Source of the DNA: Ochotona curzoniae
Taxonomy: Eukaryota > Chordata > Mammalia > Lagomorpha > Ochotonidae
Direction: 5' to 3'
DNA: 64,000 nucleotides
Assembly: GCF_017591425.1 (NCBI RefSeq)
Contig: NW_024464918.1
Location: forward strand, 8,306,001 to 8,370,000
Under the pieces are notes generated by a model. That model searched no databases. It was not told the origin of the DNA and saw only the letters and a program-made list of their open reading frames with translations. The position numbers and the translations under genes were made by a program. Below, in pieces: positions 48,163 through 59,791 of the stretch. Numbering within the stretch: position 1 is the stretch's first letter; each line of letters opens with the position of its first letter.

Positions 48163-48641
48163 ATGCTGAATATAATGGGGTTGAATTTGTCCTCTCCACA
48201 ATAACATACTGATGTTCTCACCTACAGTATTTCAGAAAGACATCACACTAGGAATCAGGATCTTACAGGCATAATCAAATTAAAATTAGACCGTGAGATT
48301 AATGTAATCCAATGCAGCTGGTTGTTTTTTAAGACGAGGGAAATGTGACTACAGAAATAGAAATTTGGGCCTTCTCTCAAGAGGGATGGTGTCATGGCAA
48401 GACATACAGGGAGAAAATATTAATATGATTAAAGGAAGGCAACTGCAAGAAACGACATGGTAAGGATTGTCAGCCAAAGCAAGAAACTACAAGAAGCAAG
48501 AACGGATTCTCCCTTATAGCTGTCAATGAGCATACTGCTGCCAATAGCTTGATTTCAGAATTCTGGCATCCATAATGTCAGTTACTTCGAAGCACCAAGG
48601 TTATAGGATTTTGCTACAATAGTCCTGGCATACTAATGCAG
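48163..48641 (+). mobile_element. MLT1-type LTR (ERVL-MaLR)
   Basis: 'ggggttgaatttgtcctctc', 'tacagtatttcagaaagaca', 'gcataatcaaattaaaatta', 'taatccaatgcagctggttg' and 'ggcatactaatgcag' follow an MLT1 LTR from start to end ('ctgaattgtgtcc...cagtacctcag...gtaatcaagttaaaatga...taatccaatatgactggtg...gcagactaataca'). It is diverged and carries no coding sequence. Confidence 0.65.
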
Positions 48642-48644
48642 TGA

Positions 48645-49965
48645 GTTACTGATATAACAAAAGAACTTGGATTGAAGCCCCTCAGAGAAACATAATCATT
48701 TTAGGACAACTGTCTAGGGCATATCTTTTTTGCAGGGGGAACGAATACTTTCTTTTCCCCAGGGACAAGGCAAGCACATGTACAAAATAAACTCTTTGAA
48801 CACTATACATTATGAGGGTGTGTCTCTGCATGATATCACACGAGGGGTTGCAGAAGTCAGACCAAGAAAGTTGAGGTGTGGTAGAAAATGGAGCACTAAA
48901 TGATAACATTACATTCTCATAAAGCCATTATAATACACAACCTAATTTGTACCTACCTACTATTATATCTTTTGACAATTTTATCATCTCTAATGTCATA
49001 TAGACTTTTAGTGTCAGGGATCATGCCCTATAATCCTCAAGATTTTCTGGAAAAAAGATAATCTCCATGTACATAGTAGGTACCTAATGAAATGACACTT
49101 AATTAAGAACATCAGACCACATTGTCTCAGGGAGAAAACAACAAAAATCTGTGATAAAAACTGAATTAAAATACAAGTTGATTTGGATACAAAAATTTTA
49201 ACATCCATGCAGTTTTTCTATAAAGTGCATGTGCCGTGAACATTTTAAATGTTTTTCATATTTTGGAAGCATACACATTTAAATCTTTTATAGGCAGCTA
49301 TGTGCTCTCTTTTTTAAAGACCAATTTGGTGCCATGATTTTTTTTTTTTTACATCTACTGCATTTTAATTAGGTTTGATTAACAGTACAAAGAGCTAAGA
49401 AGAAACAGGATCCATTTCTTTTCTCCTTGTTTTTTTTTTCTTTGTCAATAGGATGGGATTTACATTCACTACTCTGTTTCTCATATCACCAGCAGAATGG
49501 GGCCCCAAGCAATTTATTCATTTGCAGCCATAATAAATGACTCAGGGGATTGAAATGGTGAAAGAGCCTGTCATTTGAAGATTTGTAGTGATTGGCTACA
49601 ATAGGAAAATGAATTCCACAAAGCCAAGTAGAGTATGTATAATGAATTCATTGCTTCCGTTACCACAAAAACAAAATACCAAAAGGTTTACTTCCCATAC
49701 ATAAAACAAAAAATTACTGGTAATATCATGTCAAAAAGAAAAATAAAAGGAAAACTAAACCCAGTAACAGACAAGTGAAACAATACAGGTTGTTGCGGCA
49801 TGTTAGAGGAGAGTCTGCACAACATTTAACTTTTCCTGCAGTTCTAGAGATTTTTGCCTTGGATTCACCAATTATCCTTTGGTATAATTCTTTTCATCCC
49901 TGGAGCTGGAAAACTGTTTTCAAACTGTTTAATGGACTAGATTCCTGTTAAGCATATGGCAGAGT
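48645..49965. other. AT-rich sequence, no gene seen
   Basis: No gene or repeat is recognised. The segment 49440-49640 is less repetitive and has an AP-1 site (TGACTCA, 49538-49544) plus homeobox-like words. It could be a conserved non-coding element, but this cannot be judged from one sequence. Confidence 0.45.
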
Positions 49966-49967
49966 TG

Positions 49968-50327
49968 GAAATCAGAGGATGGGGCCCAGCGCGGTGGCGC
50001 AGTGGTTAAGGTCCTCGCCTTGTACACCCTGGGATCCCATATGGGCACCGGTTCTATCCTGGCAGCCCCGCTTCCCTTCCAGCTCCCTGCCTGTGGCCTG
50101 GGAAAGCAGTCAAGGACGGCCCAAAGCTTTGGGACCCTGCACCTGCCTGGGAGACCCTGAAGAGGCTCCTGGCTTGGGATTGGTATAGTATCGGCCGTTG
50201 CGCTCACTTGGGGAGTGAATCATCGGACGGAAGATCTTCCTCTCTGTCTCTCCTCTCTGTATATTCGCCTTTCCAATAAAAGAATAATAAAAAAATAAAT
50301 CTCTAAAAAAAAAAAGAAATCAGAGGA
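49968..50327 (+). repeat. Young full-length C-type SINE (subfamily A) with 12-bp target duplication
   Basis: The element spans 49980-50315, with GAAATCAGAGGA duplicated at 49968-49979 and 50316-50327. A and B boxes are intact, except that the B-box region lost two bases (GGTTCTATCCTGG). Confidence 0.96.
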
Positions 50328-50329
50328 CG

Positions 50330-51080
50330 AATGGAGAAGAGAGGGTTCATTTTTACCCCCTGCAGGGTTTAAAACCCCTGACAACAGCAGAAGCAGTGGA
50401 CAAGAGAGGCATCAGGTAGCAGCATAAATAGCTGGTTCAGGAACACTGGACAGTACAGGGTTTCTTAGCAATGTACAGCTCCAGAAACACTATCAGTAAT
50501 ACCTCCTGCTAATCAAGATCAGCATCAGGCTTCCAAGTGCAGCCAGACCCATAGAAGAAGCCCCTAAATTTGATCTAATGAGCCATCCACCCCTTTGTGT
50601 CTTCAGCTCTCCTATGTCTGTTTACTCTTTTAGTTGCTGACCATGTCCACTTCCATGTGCTAAACTCTTCTTGAAATGTTAAGAAGCATTTCCATTTTCC
50701 TCAATAAACACTAAACGTTGCAGTATGATACCAAAATTGTCTCCAGAAACAGATATCTAAATGGTTGTATCATCTGAGCCAAAACATAGCTGTGATTTAT
50801 CGCCAGCAGGTTAAAAGAAATGGGTACTGTCATGCACTGGCAAAGTAGTAACTAACATTATTCCCTGTCATTGCCTAAGATGATATCCCATTAATGTCTA
50901 GATTTGAGGATACCAAGTGGCTGCTCCATGGTCAGCATTATTAGGAGAACTGAAGAGTGGTTGGGTTTCTGACTATATTAAAGAGCTTACAGGGGACACA
51001 TGACAATCTCTGGACTTTACAACCTGGCTTCAAATAGAGAGATACCGGTGATGTTATCTCTGGGGTTCCTTTTTTTTTTT
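50330..51080. other. AT-rich sequence, no gene seen
   Basis: No gene or repeat is recognised. Confidence 0.5.
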
Positions 51081-51081
51081 T

Positions 51082-51402
51082 AAGATTTATTGTATTTTTT
51101 ATTGGAATGCCAGATATATATAGAAGAAACGAGAGAGGAAGATATGCTGTACACTAGTTTACTCCCCAAGAGGCTGCAATGGCAGGAGCTGAGCCAATCT
51201 GAAGCTAGGAGCCAGAAGCTTCCTCCGGGTCTCTCATGCGGGCGCAGGGTCCCAAGGCTTTGGGCTATCTTCGACTGCTTTCCCAGGCCACAAGTAGGAA
51301 GAGGGATGGGAAGCAGGCTGCCAGGACACAAATGAGTTCTGATAAGGGATCCTGGTATAGGCAAGGTAAGGCCTTTAGCTGCTACTCTAAAGCGCTGGGC
51401 CC
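51082..51402 (-). repeat. C-type SINE, subfamily B-like
   Basis: The complement starts GGGCCCAGCGCTTTAGAG and has TAGCAGCTAAAGG, the subfamily-B A box. The tail is 'aaaaaatacaataaatctta' in sense. It is moderately diverged, and the 120-codon minus frame within it is repeat sequence. Confidence 0.9.
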
Positions 51403-51404
51403 TA

Positions 51405-52033
51405 TCCAAGGAGTTTCTAATGAAATTATACAACTTTGCCACTGAAAATCAAACCCCAAGTTTGACTCTGTCATACACTCTCACTGCTTCATCATTTCCT
51501 TATGGGAATATGAGGGCATTTACTAACAACCAGTATACTAAACCCTAAACATTAGTGTGAGAATCTAAGAGTATACAGACAATTTAATCAAAACAGCTTG
51601 AATCTTCAAATTCACTTGAACCTTCTTCTCCAGAGGAAACAGTCCAAGGGCCTCAAAAAGGGAAAATCGTTTTCTCTGTTGAATTCCTACAATGAGTTTG
51701 ACAGAGGTATTTATTCTGTATACAATGTCTATTAGTTTGAAGGTACACTCTCATGCCAACTCATCGCATTTGTATCGCAAACAAGAGTCAAATCCCTATA
51801 AGATGGAGAGTGTGAGAGCAAAGTGTGTCCCAAGAGGAGATACCATATATGCTTAAGAAATGTTAAGCCTGAGAAAATTAATTTTCACAGAATACTGTAT
51901 AAAATAAAAAGGAAAGTATTCTGTGAGTGCTATGAGCAAGTAAGTCTGGAATCATTTATATTACCAGCAAGGCCAAAGAATAAGGAATGCAAGGGATTCA
52001 AGATGTTAGACACCTCACTGGTTGAATGGAGGA
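51405..52033. other. AT-rich sequence, no gene seen
   Basis: The 75-codon plus frame at 51823-52050 has no recognisable domain. No repeat is recognised. Confidence 0.5.
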
Positions 52034-52035
52034 AA

Positions 52036-52375
52036 CTAGGGCCCACATGATGGTTCAACTTGCTAACCTTCTGCCTTGCAGCATCAGCATACTATGCAGG
52101 CACTGGTTCATGTTCTTTCTGCTCCTCTTCCCATCCAGCTCCCTGTTTATGACCTGAGAAATCGGCAGAGGATGGCCCAAAGCAGTGGGTCCCTTCTCAC
52201 ACATGGGAGACCCGTGGCTCCAGGCTCCTGGATCCTGTCTTCAGATCAGCTCAGATAAAAGTCATTGTGGTCATTTGGGAAGGGAACTAGTGGATAGAAT
52301 ATCTTTCTCTGTGTCTCTCCATCTTTCTGTAAATATGCCTTTTCAATAAAAACATCTTTAAAAAGAAAAAAAAAA
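52036..52375 (+). repeat. C-type SINE, older copy
   Basis: It begins at about GGGCCCACATGATGG and is diverged through the boxes. 'cccatccagctccctgttta' and 'ggatggcccaaagcagtggg' are clear, and the tail is CAATAAAAACATCTTTAAAAAG. Confidence 0.85.
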
Positions 52376-52379
52376 GAAT

Positions 52380-53635
52380 AGAGGAGACCACTGAGAACAT
52401 AAAGCAACACTAATTCAGCAGTGGCAGACATTTAAGGAGCTTATGATGAAAAAACTTCATTGGGATATTATTTAAGCAGGCATCAGAAATACACAAGACA
52501 TAGGGATGCTGTAATACTTTCAGCATGTGCTATTCCATCCCTGACAGGATCCAGACAACAGGTGGTGTCCAGTTCATGAAGGAGACCATTAAGGGAAATC
52601 ATATCATTGAAAGGTGTTCCCGGGCTCCCATTGAGGTCATGAAGGTACAGAGGTCAAATGGCATGTAGGAGCTCCATAGGTAAAAATAAACTTAAAACCA
52701 AAGAGACTGGAATTCATGGGCATCTTCTTTTGTTAGATATAAAGAAGAGTTGAAGGTGCAGTGATTCTGAAAAGAGAATCATCCCAGCAACTTGAGTCAT
52801 GCAAAGACTACATGTGTAGGCATCTTTACATCCACACAGAGGTGTGCATGTCTTTATATCTATCTACACAGCTATTTATCTTTGCTTAATATATTTTCCT
52901 TCAATAGATTTTCAAGGGCTATTATACATGAAAGTTTTATGAGGCAGCAACATTCATTTCTTACGCGTTATTTTATACCCAGAGCACACTCATTTTCAGT
53001 AAAATACAAAAAAGAAAAACCAACCTTTCATAGAAGACAGTGTCAACTTTTTTTCTGTTAAAGAAATAGTGTATTTGATTTTTAATGTATTAGCAATATG
53101 CACAAGATTTTGATTATACTACATGAAAATCTTAAGTGTCTTGCAATTCCAGTTTAAAACACAAAAGTGAAGAATTCAGACATGAGTCTTAATGTGAAAT
53201 CTTAGTCATAACACATAACAGAACTTTAGTTATATTCACAATTTATATTATTAAAAATAAGCATGTTTGTGAAATTGTTATTATTGCACTGAATATTATT
53301 GGAAATAAACTCCTAAATAAGATTTTGTAGAGAACAGTCACAGGGAAAAATTAAAAATGGGACATTTTTGAACTAAATATGCAAAGAGTATTATTTGCCA
53401 CACAAGCTCCCAAAATACAAAAAAAAATTCCAACTTGCTCTCCTAAAGACAATGTAGAAAAGCCTTGCTTTGCTGAAATCGTAGCAAAGTGATAAATGGT
53501 CAACTAACATACAAGCTGAGATTATCAAGACTTTTTGAGTGATCAGAGCCATTTTTTGCTTTGCATAACTCTCCCCACACAAAAGCAATTCTATTGAAAC
53601 AGAATTGAGAATATTCACTCCTAAAATTTCAGCTT
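52380..53635. other. AT-rich sequence with one weak exon-like segment
   Basis: Apart from the segment at 52548, nothing is recognised. The 132-codon minus frame at 53391-53789 has no domain and overlaps a repeat-like stretch. Confidence 0.45.
52548..52644 (+). other. Exon-like open segment (unproven)
   Basis: A pyrimidine-containing acceptor (TATTCCATCCCTGACAG) precedes 97 open bases that end in the donor-like ATGAAG|GTACAG. The 32 codons include TTGGVQFMKETIKGN and IIERCSRAPIEVMK. I recognise no family. It may be chance or part of an unknown old repeat. Confidence 0.12.
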
Positions 53636-53639
53636 TGAA

Positions 53640-53810
53640 AAGAATCTTAGACCTTATCCACTGCAACCTCTTCATTTTGCTACAAGGGAATTGAACTTGA
53701 GAGATGTAAAGTACCTGTGGAGTTGGGGACGGATCATGAAAGAGCTGCAAAGGAAGCCAAATCTCTTGGGGGCCTATGTCAGTTACCATCTCTAATGCAC
53801 AGTGCTTAAC
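53640..53810 (+). repeat. Possible MIR-related fragment
   Basis: 'ttagaccttatccactgcaa', 'cctcttcattttgctacaag' and 'ggaattgaacttgagagatg' recall an old mammalian repeat ('agatcatctagtccaacc...cattttacagatgaggaaactgagg...cagagaggt'). It is weak. Confidence 0.33.
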
Positions 53811-53814
53811 CCGT

Positions 53815-54812
53815 TGAATCTTTCAACATCTGACCCCAGGGCCAGGTCGCCATCTTAACCTCCAATTTAGAGGCAGGAATGAGCAAACTAATGTCAGATT
53901 ATGCAGTTATATCATCATTATTAGAACCAGCCCAGCTGAGATGTCAGAGCACTTTTTTTTTTAAAGGCCCTGTTGCTTTCATTTTTCAACCTGGCACCTT
54001 CAGTTGCCACTAAGTATGCACTTGGAGTTCTTTTAAAAGGAAAGTTTCACACACTTCCTATGGCCTTGACTCTCTCATAGAAGGAGTGACATTTGAGAAT
54101 TCTGACAGTAAGACATCTCCGACTTCAATCACAGAGTGCGAAAATGAATATTTTCCACATGCAACTTTGAAGGTTGGTGCTCTTTTAACATAGCCTTTCA
54201 GTTTTACTTGAGATTGACTGCAGGGGAATTGGACAGTAGTTCAAGCAGCACAACAGAGGATGTTTGATAATCAGTGCCCAGTGTAAGAGCAAGGATGATG
54301 AGGCCTCTGTTTCACCAAGGCAAGCCAAAGACCATGGCTCGCGGAGAGATAATTGATCCACAGAAATTCAGGGTTTCCACAGATTTCTACAGCCAATTCT
54401 GCTCAAATTCAGCTCAGTTTCCAATGTGGATGTGGCTTCTATACTTTTTCAGATACCCGTTTACCAGGATTTTTTTTTACTGGGATCTCTTTATATCACT
54501 TTATATAAATGAGTCTACATATGAATACATAGGCAATTTAATATATAATCTAAATAGTTATAGATTTTAATGCCGATGAACAGCAGTAGGTGAACAGAAA
54601 TGCATCTAACTTACATAGTATGCATGATACCGTTTTATACCAATGGAGTCAGGCTGAATAAACCCAGAAATAGGTACTCATCGATTCACAAAGTGAGCAT
54701 ATATCATCCTAACCAAGTAATTAGTAAGTCTTTATTTGTATTTACTAAAATAAATTTATATTTTCTCTAATGTAACATTCTTACATATAGTTTTTCTTTT
54801 TTCTTCTTATTT
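53815..54812. other. AT-rich sequence, no gene seen
   Basis: No gene or repeat is recognised. The 98-codon plus frame at 54274-54570 shows no domain. Confidence 0.5.
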
Positions 54813-54816
54813 GAAA

Positions 54817-55115
54817 AGATTTTCTTCAAATTTTATTGGAAAGGCAGATCAAATTAATAGCAAGAAGGAGAGACATATTTTCTACCCATTGGTTCACTCC
54901 CCAAACAGCCTCACCGGTCAAAATTGAGCTGATCTGAAGCCAGGAGTCTCCCACATGGGTGCAGGGTCCCAAAGGCACCATCCTTTGTTCATTTCCCAGG
55001 CCACAAGCAGAGAGCTGGACAGGAAGCAGAGCAGCCAGGACACAAACCAGCTTCCAAATGTCATATTGGCACTTGCAAGGTGAGGAGTTAGCTCCTGAGG
55101 CATCCACCTGGCCCC
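54817..55115 (-). repeat. C-type SINE, older copy
   Basis: 'aaattttattggaaaggcag', 'gatctgaagccaggagtctc' and 'caggccacaagcagagagct' run to a GGGGCCAGGTGGATGCC-like 5' end in the complement. Confidence 0.88.
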
Positions 55116-55274
55116 ATGGTTTTTATTAATGTACATTTTCCATGAACAGTTTGAAGAATCCCTGTATCTAAACTCCACTTTAACAGAAACTGGATAGTAA
55201 CAAAAGAGTTTTTAATTTTTGTTATATAAATGATAGAACTTTAGAAACAGAAATATGAATGAAGAAATACAGGA

Positions 55275-55459
55275 GAATCTTCCATGTCTTCCACATGGGT
55301 GCAGGGTCCCAAGGCTTTGGGCCATCTTTGACTGCTTTCTCAGGCCACACACAGGAATCTGGATGGGAAGTGGGGCTGCTGGGATTAGAACCAGCACCTA
55401 TATGGGATCCCAGCACACTCAAGGCAAGGACTTTAGCAGCTAGGCCATGGGGCTGGGCC
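55275..55459 (-). repeat. C-type SINE, subfamily B, 5' part
   Basis: The complement starts GGGCCCAGCCCCATGGCC then TAGCTGCTAAAG, and the B box is intact. The element stops near 'tcttccacatgggtgcag', so the 3' third is missing. Confidence 0.9.
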
Positions 55460-55464
55460 CTATT

Positions 55465-56175
55465 ATTTGGATTTTATTTCATTTAAACTTCTTTGTATCT
55501 GCTGCTCTAAAACTGATTCCTATATTTCTACGATTTCAGAGCTCAACTGAACAACTTACACCGTCAACACATCTTGAAGTTTTCTACCATCTAAGTAAAA
55601 GTGGTGATCTCTCTTCACAATTAGAAAAGAAATTCAACTGTGTTCAAAGTTGAAACTCACAGATGCCTGAAAGATAATATTCGAAAGCAGAGGATAGGTG
55701 ATGCTAAAGCATGCAGCAGGTGTGGGGAATGTCACACAGCCAAATGGGTTGAGGTATGTGATACAGGAAGGGGAACTGTGAAAAAGAAGTAGATGTTGTT
55801 GCTGTAGATGCAGATTGGCTTTGACAGCACCGTATTTCATCATTCATTCTAGAAAATATCCTCTATCTCTATTTGGGAAGCTGTTCCTCACCTAATCCAA
55901 TTATTTTATTTTGACATAGTTGTTAACACATAGATAGGCATGGGAATTTAGCATAGATATCTGTAACATCCAATCTACCAGGTAAAGGCACAATCATGTG
56001 GCTCATGACGGCAGATTGCTGCCTAGATCTGGCATCTGTATACACCAAAGAGAAGAAAGAAAAGAAGGACATATTTCACTGTGCTGATGAAGCCCGTATG
56101 AACCAGAAATACAGAGAACAGACGACTGGGAAGCTAGTACCAACCCATCTCTCCTAGGATTTTTACATTCATGAA
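55465..56175. other. AT-rich sequence, no gene seen
   Basis: No gene or repeat is recognised. Confidence 0.5.
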
Positions 56176-56179
56176 ATTC

Positions 56180-56455
56180 CTTTCTTTCTATTTGAAAAGC
56201 ACTGAGACAGAGTGACAAAAAGAACTTTCATATGCTGGTATACACTCTAAATATCTGCTACAGCCAAGTTGGAGCCAGGCTGAGTCAAGAGTCCCGAATT
56301 CAATCCAGGTTTCCCATGTAGATGGCAGAAACCTAGTCAGTGGAGCCATATGCTGCAACGTTCCAAGGAACATGTTAGCAGGAAGCTGAACGGGAAGCAG
56401 TGAGCCAGGAGTAAAACCAGTCACACTGTACACAGTACTGAGACACCCAGTGGTA
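56180..56455 (-). repeat. Old C-type SINE
   Basis: 'ccaggtttcccatgtagatg' and 'catgttagcaggaagctgaa' with 'gggaagcagtgagccagga' identify the older variety on the minus strand. It is diverged. Confidence 0.68.
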
Positions 56456-56729
56456 ACTTTCCAACTGTGTTAAATGTCCACTTTTCTCTGTTTTCAATGA
56501 AGTTTTTCTTAAACTACTTAAACTGGATTATGATACTAGCAACATCAGCACCATACTAGAACCTTTGTCTCTATCTGTAGCAAGGCATTTATGTGTTAGT
56601 TGCTCTATTTTGTCAAACATGGCCACTACCTTGTTTCAGAGACAATTTTCCAACCTATTATTTTGAAAACTAATAAAAATATAAAGAAAATGACCACATG
56701 CAGAGATCTTCTAGTACTATTAGATGAAT

Positions 56730-56865
56730 AACTTCATTTAATTACAACTTTGACGGACCATTCAACCATTGTGATAAACCTCATTCTACTGATGAGAAAA
56801 TTATGGAAAAATGGATTTAAATGACATAACCTAGGAAACACAAATGGTTTCACATTATTAAATAG
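56730..56865 (+). repeat. MIR fragment
   Basis: 'aacctcattctactgatgag' then 'aaaattatggaaaaatgg' and 'aaatgacataacctaggaaa' follow the MIR core order. Confidence 0.48.
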
Positions 56866-57059
56866 CTAAAAAATATTTGCTGACTTGGCAATGTTGTTTC
56901 CTTTTGCCTTAACAAATGGATACATTCATAGCATGATTGTCTGTATTATGCTTTTGCTGACTACAGGATACTAGTGTGTCTATTTCATATTTGCATTTAT
57001 ATTCATTAAAATACACTGAAATCAGTATGTCAACTTTGGCATGATAAATTTAATTGTGC

Positions 57060-57390
57060 TGGGGCCTGGTGCGATGGCTCAGTGGTGAAATCTTTACATT
57101 GCAAGTGCTGGGATTGCATCTGGGTGCTTATTCCTGTCCTGACTGATCCATTTCCCACCCAGCTCCTGCTTGTGGCCTGAGAAAGCAGCAGAGGATGACC
57201 CAAGGCCTCGAGACCCTGCACCCACACGGGAGATCCAGAAGACATGGCTGGCTTCAGATCAGCTCAGCTCCAGCTCTTTCTGTTATTTGGAGAATGAACC
57301 AGCAGATGGAATATCTTTTGTTCTGCCTCTCTTGTCATAAATACGGTCTGCCTTTCCAACAAGAATAAAAAAAAATCTTCTTAAAAATAT
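57060..57390 (+). repeat. C-type SINE, older copy
   Basis: It starts TGGGGCCTGGTGCGATGG and keeps 'cccacccagctcctgcttgt' and 'gatgacccaaggcctcgaga'. The tail is AAGAATAAAAAAAAATCTTC. It is the first of four plus-strand SINEs in a row. Confidence 0.9.
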
Positions 57391-57424
57391 AATTATTTTA
57401 AGACAATATTTTGGGAAGAAATTT

Positions 57425-57715
57425 GATGTCGCAGTGAAGTTATCACTTGGGATGTTCCTATGCCTTGTCTGAGTGCTTGGGCTATCTTGATTCTTATTTC
57501 TTCCTAATACGCACCCTAGTGGACAGCAAGTAATGGCTCAAGAAGTCGAATACAAGCCCCATGCAGGGAAGAGCTGAGCTGAGCTTCTAGCTCCTGATTT
57601 AACTCAATGCAGCTCTGTCTACTTTTAATGTTTGGGGAACTCAAATGACACATGTGAGAGTTGTCTCTCCTCTTTCTCTGACTTTCAGATAAAAAACATA
57701 AACAAACATTTTAAA
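57425..57715 (+). repeat. Oldest-type C SINE
   Basis: 'tatcacttgggatgttccta', 'cgcaccctagtggacagcaa' and 'gtaatggctcaagaagtcga' match the older lagomorph variety ('accacttgggatgcc...tgcaccctgggaggcagcag...tgatggctcaagtact'). Confidence 0.72.
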
Positions 57716-57726
57716 TATGAAAATAT

Positions 57727-58035
57727 TTGGAGGCTGGTGTTGTAGTGTGGTGGATTAAGCTGCTGCCTATAACACTGGCATTGCTCATGCACCACTTCAA
57801 ATTTCAACTAACCCACTTTTATAAAGGTCCCTGCTAAATAGATCTGGGAATAGCATTGGGGAATGGCCCAAGGCTTTGGGACACTGCCACCTATGTGGAA
57901 GACTTGGCAGAAACCCCTATTTCCTGACTGTGGCTGGCTCAGCCCTGCTCAATGTAGCTGTATGAGGAATGGACAAAAAAATTTCTTTCTCTGTGTCTCT
58001 GTACATAACAGATTAGTAAATAAATCTTTAGAAAT
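57727..58035 (+). repeat. C-type SINE, older copy
   Basis: 'gaggctggtgttgtagtgtg' begins it. 'gaatggcccaaggctttggg' is the best-kept block, and it ends 'agattagtaaataaatcttt'. Confidence 0.8.
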
Positions 58036-58142
58036 ACGTGAAAAGCAAAATGATCTACATATGGTGCAAATATTAAGGCATAAGGTTGCCTTCTCTCATT
58101 TCATTTTCTCCTTTACACATATACACAGAGAGCCCATTAAAT

Positions 58143-58484
58143 GTTTCTATAATTGAGCCCGGCGCGGTGGCGCAGTGGTTAAGCTCCTCGGCTTGCACGC
58201 CCGGGATCCCATATGGGCGCCGGTTCTAATCCCGGCAGCTCCGCTTCCCATCCAGCTCCCTGCCTGTGGCCCGGGAAAGCAGTCGAGGACAGCCCAAAGC
58301 TTTGGGACCCTGACCTGGAAGAGGCTCCTGGCTTCGGATCGGCATAGCATCGGCCTGGCCATTGCGCTCACTTGGGGAGTGAATCATCGGATGGAAGATC
58401 TTCCTCTCTGTCTCTCCTCTCTGTATATCTGACTTTCCAATAAAAATAAAATTAAAAAAAATTATTAAAAAAAGTTTCTATAAT
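58143..58484 (+). repeat. Young C-type SINE (subfamily A) with 11-bp duplication and internal deletion
   Basis: The element (58154-58473) starts GAGCCCGGCGCGGTGGC. GTTTCTATAAT is duplicated at 58143-58153 and 58474-58484. Near 58310 'gaccctgacctggaagaggc' lacks about 14 bases found in the other copies. The 3' region reads 'ctgtatatctgactttcc', as in subfamily B. Confidence 0.95.
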
Positions 58485-58489
58485 CTACA

Positions 58490-58750
58490 TATTATCAGCA
58501 CATGTGCTCTGTCTTCAAGGGTGCTATATTTAGTGTAGAAAAATATTATAAATTGATTTCTATAATAAAAATGTTAGGTCATGATTTTCACAAATTAAAA
58601 CTAAATTCTTTCTTCTGAATTAATTTGTTCATGATGTGTCTCTGATCACACACCACTTAAAGACAAGTGTGAAGTCCATTTTCTTTGTGAGGGTCCTCCA
58701 GTCCCTTCTTCCATGCCTGATGATAAACATTTGGGAGGTGAATACATAAA
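58490..58750. other. AT-rich sequence, no gene seen
   Basis: Nothing is recognised. Confidence 0.5.
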
Positions 58751-58754
58751 TCAA

Positions 58755-59280
58755 AGGCCTTGCTCAATTTTAACACAGAGTGAGATGACTTCTAGAGGGA
58801 GTGATTCAGGAAGGCTTTTCAGAGCCGACAGCATTTCACTGGGCCAGCAAGCCTAGACAGGATGCGAATGAGGCAGGGGAATCAGGCAACCCGGAGCACA
58901 TGCATTCCCAGATACACAGCATGCCTCCAGAATGTCAAAGAGCTCCACGTGGTTGAGGTGTTTGATATATGAAGGTGTGTTGTGGAAAATGAGGTTGCAA
59001 AGGAGATTTGGGACCAGAGGGCCTTTTATTTCAATCTAAGAAGTTTTACTTTTATTTTGTAGACAATGGGGAGTCAGTGAAGGATGGTGCCCTGGGGAAT
59101 GAGCAGAGAGCCATGGCACAGGATGATTAATCTGGGAGATGTCTGCAGACTGGATTAGAATGCGGATAGATTGGCGGGAAGGTGACAAGTTAGCTATAAA
59201 TTGCAGGAGAATAACAATGAAGTGTGAAAACAGCGTAAAGGAAGTGAGCATGGAGATAACATGGCAAATGGTAATTTTTC
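58755..59280 (+). repeat. Old mammalian interspersed repeat, second copy, family not named
   Basis: 'attcaggaaggcttttcaga', 'gaccagagggccttttattt', 'caatggggagtcagtgaagg' and 'gcagactggattagaatgcg' follow a common mammalian repeat with 'aggaaggcttcctggag...ggccttgtaggcc...gggaagccattgaagg'. It is the same family as the copy at 23520 and less decayed. Confidence 0.5.
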
Positions 59281-59299
59281 TTATTATTAACAATTACTA

Positions 59300-59485
59300 T
59301 AGCCCCAACAACCATTTACCGTTGTAGGCACTTGAGAGGGGCATTAATATATCACTTTATTTTTTTCTACTGGCAACCCTGTGGAATGTTTCTCATTACC
59401 ACGATTTTGCACATTCAAAACATAAAACACCTAGAGCATACTCAGTGATTGGTGTGTCACGATCTAAGTCTAAATGAATGTGATC
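59300..59485 (+). repeat. MIR fragment
   Basis: 'aggcacttgagagg', 'caaccctgtggaatgtttct' and 'cattaccacgattttgcaca' follow the MIR order ('caggcact...caaccctatgaggtaggta...attatccccattttaca'). Confidence 0.55.
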
Positions 59486-59785
59486 CCTGAACACCCCAGC
59501 TCACAGCAACTTCTAGTTATAGGAAACTTAATATTCAAAGTCCTGAGTAAATAGCTAGAGCCCAAGATGAAGTAGAAAGGGCTTCCTCTTACTTAACTTG
59601 TAGATTTTCAATTTGTTATAATAATGGCAAGTAGATTTCTTATTCATATTTTAGATATACTGAGTCCAAAATACCTTAAGAATGGTCAAAATGGAGACTT
59701 CTAGAAGATAACTCCAAATTAAATCCAAAGTTCAACTAAAAGGCAAAAACAAACAAACATATAAAACCTAAAGTTCGAAAAACAG
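59486..59785. other. AT-rich sequence, no gene seen
   Basis: Nothing is recognised. Confidence 0.5.
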
Positions 59786-59791
59786 TATGAA

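Noticed and set aside
53391..53789. 132-codon minus-strand frame
   Set aside because: No domain, signal sequence or family resemblance is visible, and the start lies in a MIR-like stretch. A chance frame is the simpler explanation.
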